From contig CBCYME010000013.1 in NCBI GenBank assembly GCA_965183835.1, positions 76,343 to 140,342 on the forward strand: a stretch of 64,000 nucleotides of DNA, in the 5' to 3' direction. This DNA comes from OMPR01 sp965183835 (GTDB lineage: Bacteria > Pseudomonadota > Alphaproteobacteria > Rhodobacterales > Rhodobacteraceae). Positions 62,904 to 64,000 of this stretch are shown here, in pieces; the stretch's first letter is position 1; each line of letters opens with the position of its first letter. Under the pieces are notes generated by a model that saw only the letters and a list, made by a program, of their open reading frames with translations, was not told the origin of the DNA and did not search any database. The translations under genes were made by a program, and so were the position numbers.

Positions 62904-63998
62904 TCACGACGCTTTCTGCGCTGCCGCCACACGGTTCTGCAACCCCCGCAAAGCGGCCAGCGTTGCCTCGCCCCCGGCCAAAGCAGCCACCAACATCAAC
63001 AGGGCGCTGCTGCCCATCTCAACAATCATCCAGCCTGCCACCAGCGGAAAACCAAAGATGCCAATGAAATAGCTAAGCGCGAAAAACTGCAGGGTTTGTG
63101 GCAGTAAGTCAGGATCTGCATCATTCGCTGCCATCGCGGCAAGGATCGGGTAGCTGACGCCATAGCCAATGCCGAACAAGAAGGCGACGACCAGATACAT
63201 CGGCAAGTTACCTCCGATCCCGAGGAACAGAACCACCGATCCAAACATCACATATTGCAGGGCTGCGATGGTCAGATAAGGATTAGCGCCCCCCTTGAAC
63301 CGCGCCAAGACCACGCGAAACAACACCACCGTCAGGGTGTAGGCAAGGAAATAGTCGGCATAGTTCAACCCGCGTTCATCGGCAAACACGGTTTGAAAGT
63401 TGTTCATCCCCGCAAAGACCGATGCCCCCAAGCAGACCATGATCACCGGCAACCGGGCGCGCGACCCCATGATCGCCCGCACAGCAGCGAGCGATAAAGA
63501 GGAACGCGGTTCGGGTCCGCTGGCGGCCGAATGTATGCGGACGGCGGTAACGATGACAAAAAAGATCCCCCCCGCCACGGCGCACAACACGGCCGTCACG
63601 AAAAAGGCGTCGTTCACGGTCAGCCCAACGCTTTCCATCATCGAGGCCATCACCGGCGACAGGCCAAACCCAGCCATCAGGGCCACGGACAGGATCGCAA
63701 AATACCGCACGCGCTCGTCTTGCGTGACCAACCGTGTCAACACGATGGGCGACAGCGCATAGGTCAACCCCCAGCCAAATCCCAATGCAACACTCGCCAG
63801 TACCAAAAGCCCGCCGACACCCCCCGCCAAGCCATAGGCCGCCAGCGCAACCGCAATGGACAGACACGCCACGCCCAGCGTCCGAACCCGGCCAAACCGG
63901 TCCGACAGGTGCCCCGCGTAATAGACCGTGATCAGGGTTGAAATCGTAGTAAGAAACAACATCACGCCCACGGTTTTTTCGTTTGCGCCAAAGCCTTG
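62904..63998 (-). CDS. MFS transporter, 5' end beyond window
   Basis: A membrane protein of at least 364 residues whose N-terminus lies beyond the right edge; the frame stays open to the last codon. GHLSDRFGRVRTLGV is the major-facilitator loop 2-3 motif, and about ten hydrophobic helices follow. The substrate is unknown. About 90 bp downstream lies the ABM gene on the same strand. Confidence 0.9.
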   Translation of the reverse strand, partial: QGFGANEKTVGVMLFLTTISTLITVYYAGHLSDRFGRVRTLGVACLSIAVALAAYGLAGGVGGLLVLASVALGFGWGLTYALSPIVLTRLVTQDERVRYFAILSVALMAGFGLSPVMASMMESVGLTVNDAFFVTAVLCAVAGGIFFVIVTAVRIHSAASGPEPRSSLSLAAVRAIMGSRARLPVIMVCLGASVFAGMNNFQTVFADERGLNYADYFLAYTLTVVLFRVVLARFKGGANPYLTIAALQYVMFGSVVLFLGIGGNLPMYLVVAFLFGIGYGVSYPILAAMAANDADPDLLPQTLQFFALSYFIGIFGFPLVAGWMIVEMGSSALLMLVAALAGGEATLAALRGLQNRVAAAQKAS

Positions 63999-64000
63999 GA

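Overview
This window is a stretch of chromosome from a marine-type alphaproteobacterium, almost certainly of the Rhodobacterales (Roseobacter group). The evidence is the core gene set and its order: an atpHAGDC operon without the Fo genes, groESL behind a CIRCE-type operator, a DUF1150 gene beside a small heat-shock gene, purEK, a hisC-arogenate dehydrogenase pair, two Hint-domain proteins of the kind common in this group, an OprB-like porin and a TRAP transporter. Coding density is high, 4-bp stop/start overlaps are frequent, and both window ends cut through genes. I see no tRNA, rRNA or CRISPR array.

Layout. 1-10 kb: MidA-type methyltransferase (cut at the left edge), PgeF, a 49-residue basic protein, a Hint protein, Lrp regulator divergent from trxB, an RraB-like protein, a membrane adenylate cyclase with haem-b-like and [2Fe-2S] modules, GT10 glycosyltransferase with PhzF, and DUF1150 with Hsp20. 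10-20 kb: purEK, PhnM-like hydrolase with a secreted lipase-like protein, EamA transporter, GNAT, groESL, a DUF2161 nuclease-fold protein, Mn-pyrophosphatase and a 39-residue charged protein. 20-33 kb: HAD hydrolase, MaoC, ribF, YcgN, threonine aldolase, an alpha/beta hydrolase with an HCCA isomerase, prs, an H-type lectin, the F1 ATP synthase operon and a methyltransferase. 33-50 kb: gloB, clpA, an M23 peptidase, an ExbB/MotA-like and OmpA/MotB-like pair with a very long coiled coil, ChaC-like cyclotransferase, DUF2125, extensin-like protein, arogenate dehydrogenase, hisC, a class V PLP enzyme with its own Lrp regulator, GFA protein, rpsD and a second Hint protein.

50-60 kb is different. It is a catabolic island (LysR, TRAP transporter, three-part flavoprotein dehydrogenase, amidohydrolase, porin) that is decaying. 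One flavoprotein gene has lost 2 nt and now reads into its neighbour; the neighbour is cut by an IS5-family remnant that is itself decayed; the amidohydrolase and the porin each carry a single-base frameshift. The remaining genes of the window, as far as they are seen, look intact, so the lesions cluster. The transporter, the LysR regulator and the small Fe-S subunit are still open.

60-64 kb: a molybdopterin oxidoreductase, a small monooxygenase-like protein and an MFS transporter cut at the right edge. The best candidates for little-described biology are the redox-type adenylate cyclase, the ExbB/OmpA coiled-coil pair and the two small proteins; the most concrete finding is the clustered gene decay.
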